From Syntrophothermus lipocalidus DSM 12680 (GTDB taxonomy: Bacteria > Bacillota > Syntrophomonadia > Syntrophomonadales > Syntrophothermaceae), in assembly GCF_000092405.1 (NCBI RefSeq), contig NC_014220.1, forward strand, positions 1,302,001 to 1,366,000: DNA of 64,000 nt, read 5' to 3'. The notes below the pieces were generated by a model. That model was not told the DNA's origin and did not search any database. It was given only the letters and a program-made list of their open reading frames with translations. How positions within the stretch are numbered: position 1 is the stretch's first letter; each line of letters opens with the position of its first letter. Positions 62,461-64,000 of the stretch are shown here, piece by piece. Position numbers and translations under genes: made by a program.

Positions 62461-64000
62461 TCAGAACACCCTGTCGCTGGTAGGTACCCAGGAACCGTCG
62501 ACGTACTTCACAAAACCGTTACGGGATACATTCTCCTTGTATATATCCCCAGTAAGGCTGTTAACAGAGTAGCGTTCGAAGGTATTTGTGTGAGTTGTCA
62601 TGTCCCAATACGCCCAAAAGTCAAAAAACAGAGTCCCTTTAGAGTCAACATGCTTATCATAATCGACCACCCTGAAATTATCATACTGGGCGAGATACTG
62701 TTTAACTTCGGGAAGCGCCAGTACCATTTCCCTGGCCCTTTCCTGGGTTAGGGGGCTGATAACCGTGCTCCCCGCGGTTGCCGGAGCCGGGGCAGGACTG
62801 GGCTGGGACTCCGGTTGCTCGTTTTCTGAATTGCCCGCTGCCTCGTCGTTTCCTTTTGGAGATACTGATACCAGTTCAAGCGTATCCTCTTCTTGGCTGC
62901 CATTGTTATAGACGCAGATAGAAGTGGCTTTCACCATACCTAAACCCCGTACACACCACATATCTGTGCTTTCCTTAATCAGTGCCATTGGGTCTTCTGC
63001 ATTCTGTGTTTCCACATACCTGATATGGGCAGCATCCATGGTTTTTCCCATTACCTCTATTCTTTCGACCCCAAGGTATTTACTGGTTCTCGTATAGTTT
63101 TCAATGCTGGTTTCGTACGATTCTTCCTTCATGCGATAATTGCTGGTCCACTCTGTATTGGGATTTACAAACGCTAATACCATACATCTTTCGTTGCCCA
63201 GCGGCACATGGTTCCAGCTTTCACTGGCATACTGACCTGCTTCACCACCCGTCCAGGCAATACCCGAGGAGGTCACTTTATAATAGTCAGTGGAAAAGGA
63301 CGGGTATTTTACCCCAGCCTCGACCATATACCTGCTGTACAAACCGCCAGCATCCTTTTCCCATGATGTTTTGATCTCTCTCGATGTGCCCCCACAGCGG
63401 TCTTGATACGTATACTCATAATCCAGGCGGGGAATAAAGTAATCATAGGTAAGCCTGTTATTTTCCGGCTTTACAGGGGCCGGAAGTGAGTTCGCATACA
63501 TGTCCTCTTGCACAATATAGACCGGCTGCCATGTATAGATCAGGAGTCTCGTAATGTATCTGTTAGCAAGTTGCTCCTGCTCCTTTGTAGCAGCACTCAC
63601 TACTATCTTGAGCGCATCCAGGTTCTGTTCATTGGCTGCCAGGCTCCTGCCAGCCCAGGCCAAGGCCTTGTCTTTATCACCAGTCAGCAAATAGTACCCG
63701 GCTATATCGGCCATAATCCATTCATTGGCCGGCTTTTCAGCTATTTTCTGCACCAGTTCCCCGGCTTTTTGCTCATCTCCACTCCTGAACATGCAAGCCG
63801 CTGCCAATACCGCCGCTTTCTGGTTGGCCTCATCCTGCTTCAGCTCTTCTTCATACAGGCTCAAAGCCTCCTGGTACTGCCCGCTCTCGTACAGGGCATA
63901 GAACCTCATAATGTTCCCAATCCCCTGATCTTCAATACTTCCCGCTTTATCAATCAGTTCTGACCAGTCTTCACTGTACATGTCTTTGAGGATGCGATAA
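62461..64000 (-). CDS. TPR-containing protein, 5' end beyond the window
   Basis: The frame is open to the last base of the window, so only the C-terminal part (at least 512 residues) is seen. An internal ATG at 63981 lacks a ribosome site and the residues before it (YRILKD) read on. The N-terminal part contains tetratricopeptide-like repeats (FYALYESGQYQEALSLYEEEL, AAVLAAACMFRSGDEQKAGELV, IAGYYLLTGDKDKALAWAGRSL). A beta-rich region (about 180-390) and a Pro/Ser/Ala linker (QPESQPSPAPAPA) follow, then a ~100-residue C-terminal domain. The function is unknown; its zinc-ribbon neighbours suggest the full protein may also be a membrane-anchored zinc-ribbon protein. Confidence 0.75.
   Translation of the reverse strand, partial: YRILKDMYSEDWSELIDKAGSIEDQGIGNIMRFYALYESGQYQEALSLYEEELKQDEANQKAAVLAAACMFRSGDEQKAGELVQKIAEKPANEWIMADIAGYYLLTGDKDKALAWAGRSLAANEQNLDALKIVVSAATKEQEQLANRYITRLLIYTWQPVYIVQEDMYANSLPAPVKPENNRLTYDYFIPRLDYEYTYQDRCGGTSREIKTSWEKDAGGLYSRYMVEAGVKYPSFSTDYYKVTSSGIAWTGGEAGQYASESWNHVPLGNERCMVLAFVNPNTEWTSNYRMKEESYETSIENYTRTSKYLGVERIEVMGKTMDAAHIRYVETQNAEDPMALIKESTDMWCVRGLGMVKATSICVYNNGSQEEDTLELVSVSPKGNDEAAGNSENEQPESQPSPAPAPATAGSTVISPLTQERAREMVLALPEVKQYLAQYDNFRVVDYDKHVDSKGTLFFDFWAYWDMTTHTNTFERYSVNSLTGDIYKENVSRNGFVKYVDGSWVPTSDRVF

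Overview
The window looks like a chromosomal segment of an anaerobic, probably thermophilic, low-GC-type Gram-positive bacterium of the Clostridia (a Syntrophomonas/Desulfotomaculum-like lineage is my best guess). This rests on gene content and style: an smc-ftsY block, rnc-smc-type neighbourhood, YtrA-type GntR/ABC operon, copper-amine-oxidase-N stalk proteins, strong AGGAGG ribosome sites and frequent GTG/TTG starts. It is inference; no rRNA or species marker is present.

Region 1 (1-17622) is a defence island. A six-gene minus-strand run encodes an AbrB-like protein and BREX type 3 components BrxF, BrxC, PglX, PglZ and BrxA, but no BrxHII helicase. It is followed by a HEPN-domain protein, an OLD-family ATPase/TOPRIM nuclease and a stretch of decayed genes. 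The island is bracketed by near-identical direct repeats (732-1186 and 16317-16771, two differences seen by eye). Each repeat is preceded by a toxin-antitoxin module, DUF433/DUF5615 on the left and UPF0175/DUF3368 on the right. Each side keeps a scar of the module present on the other side, which suggests an ancestral double module that was duplicated and reciprocally lost. The intact two-P-loop ATPase gene on the right (16510-17622) has only its 5' end on the left.

Region 2 (17641-31250) is core genome, all on the minus strand. It holds rpmF-DUF177, plsX, rnc, a radical SAM protein, birA, smc and ftsY, then a four-gene cluster: a 6-oxopurine-type MTA/MTI phosphorylase, MtnA, a class II aldolase and an MTA/SAH deaminase. 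Together these four fit a methylthioadenosine salvage route of the DHAP-shunt type, possibly going through methylthioinosine. An unusual set of crossing inverted repeats lies between the radical SAM gene and birA.

Region 3 (31300-54500) is accessory and eroded. It contains a chemotaxis-type signalling gene and a beta-propeller gene, each broken by one in-frame stop, two IS256-family remnants, a 3' piece of a GH18 gene and an agmatinase 5' piece. Scattered copies of parts of one lipoprotein gene and short REP-like repeats are also present. The intact genes are mostly surface proteins (FG-GAP lipoprotein, copper-amine-oxidase-N proteins, beta-propellers, DUF3160, SIMPL, a PDZ-less HtrA), plus a YtrA/ABC operon with a clear operator, an AbrB/RelE toxin-antitoxin pair, a response regulator and a GGDEF/HD-GYP protein.

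Region 4 (54957-64000) holds carB without carA, rmuC, an Lgt-like membrane protein and a group of zinc-ribbon/TM2/TPR envelope proteins. The last gene runs off the window. No tRNA, rRNA or CRISPR array was seen.
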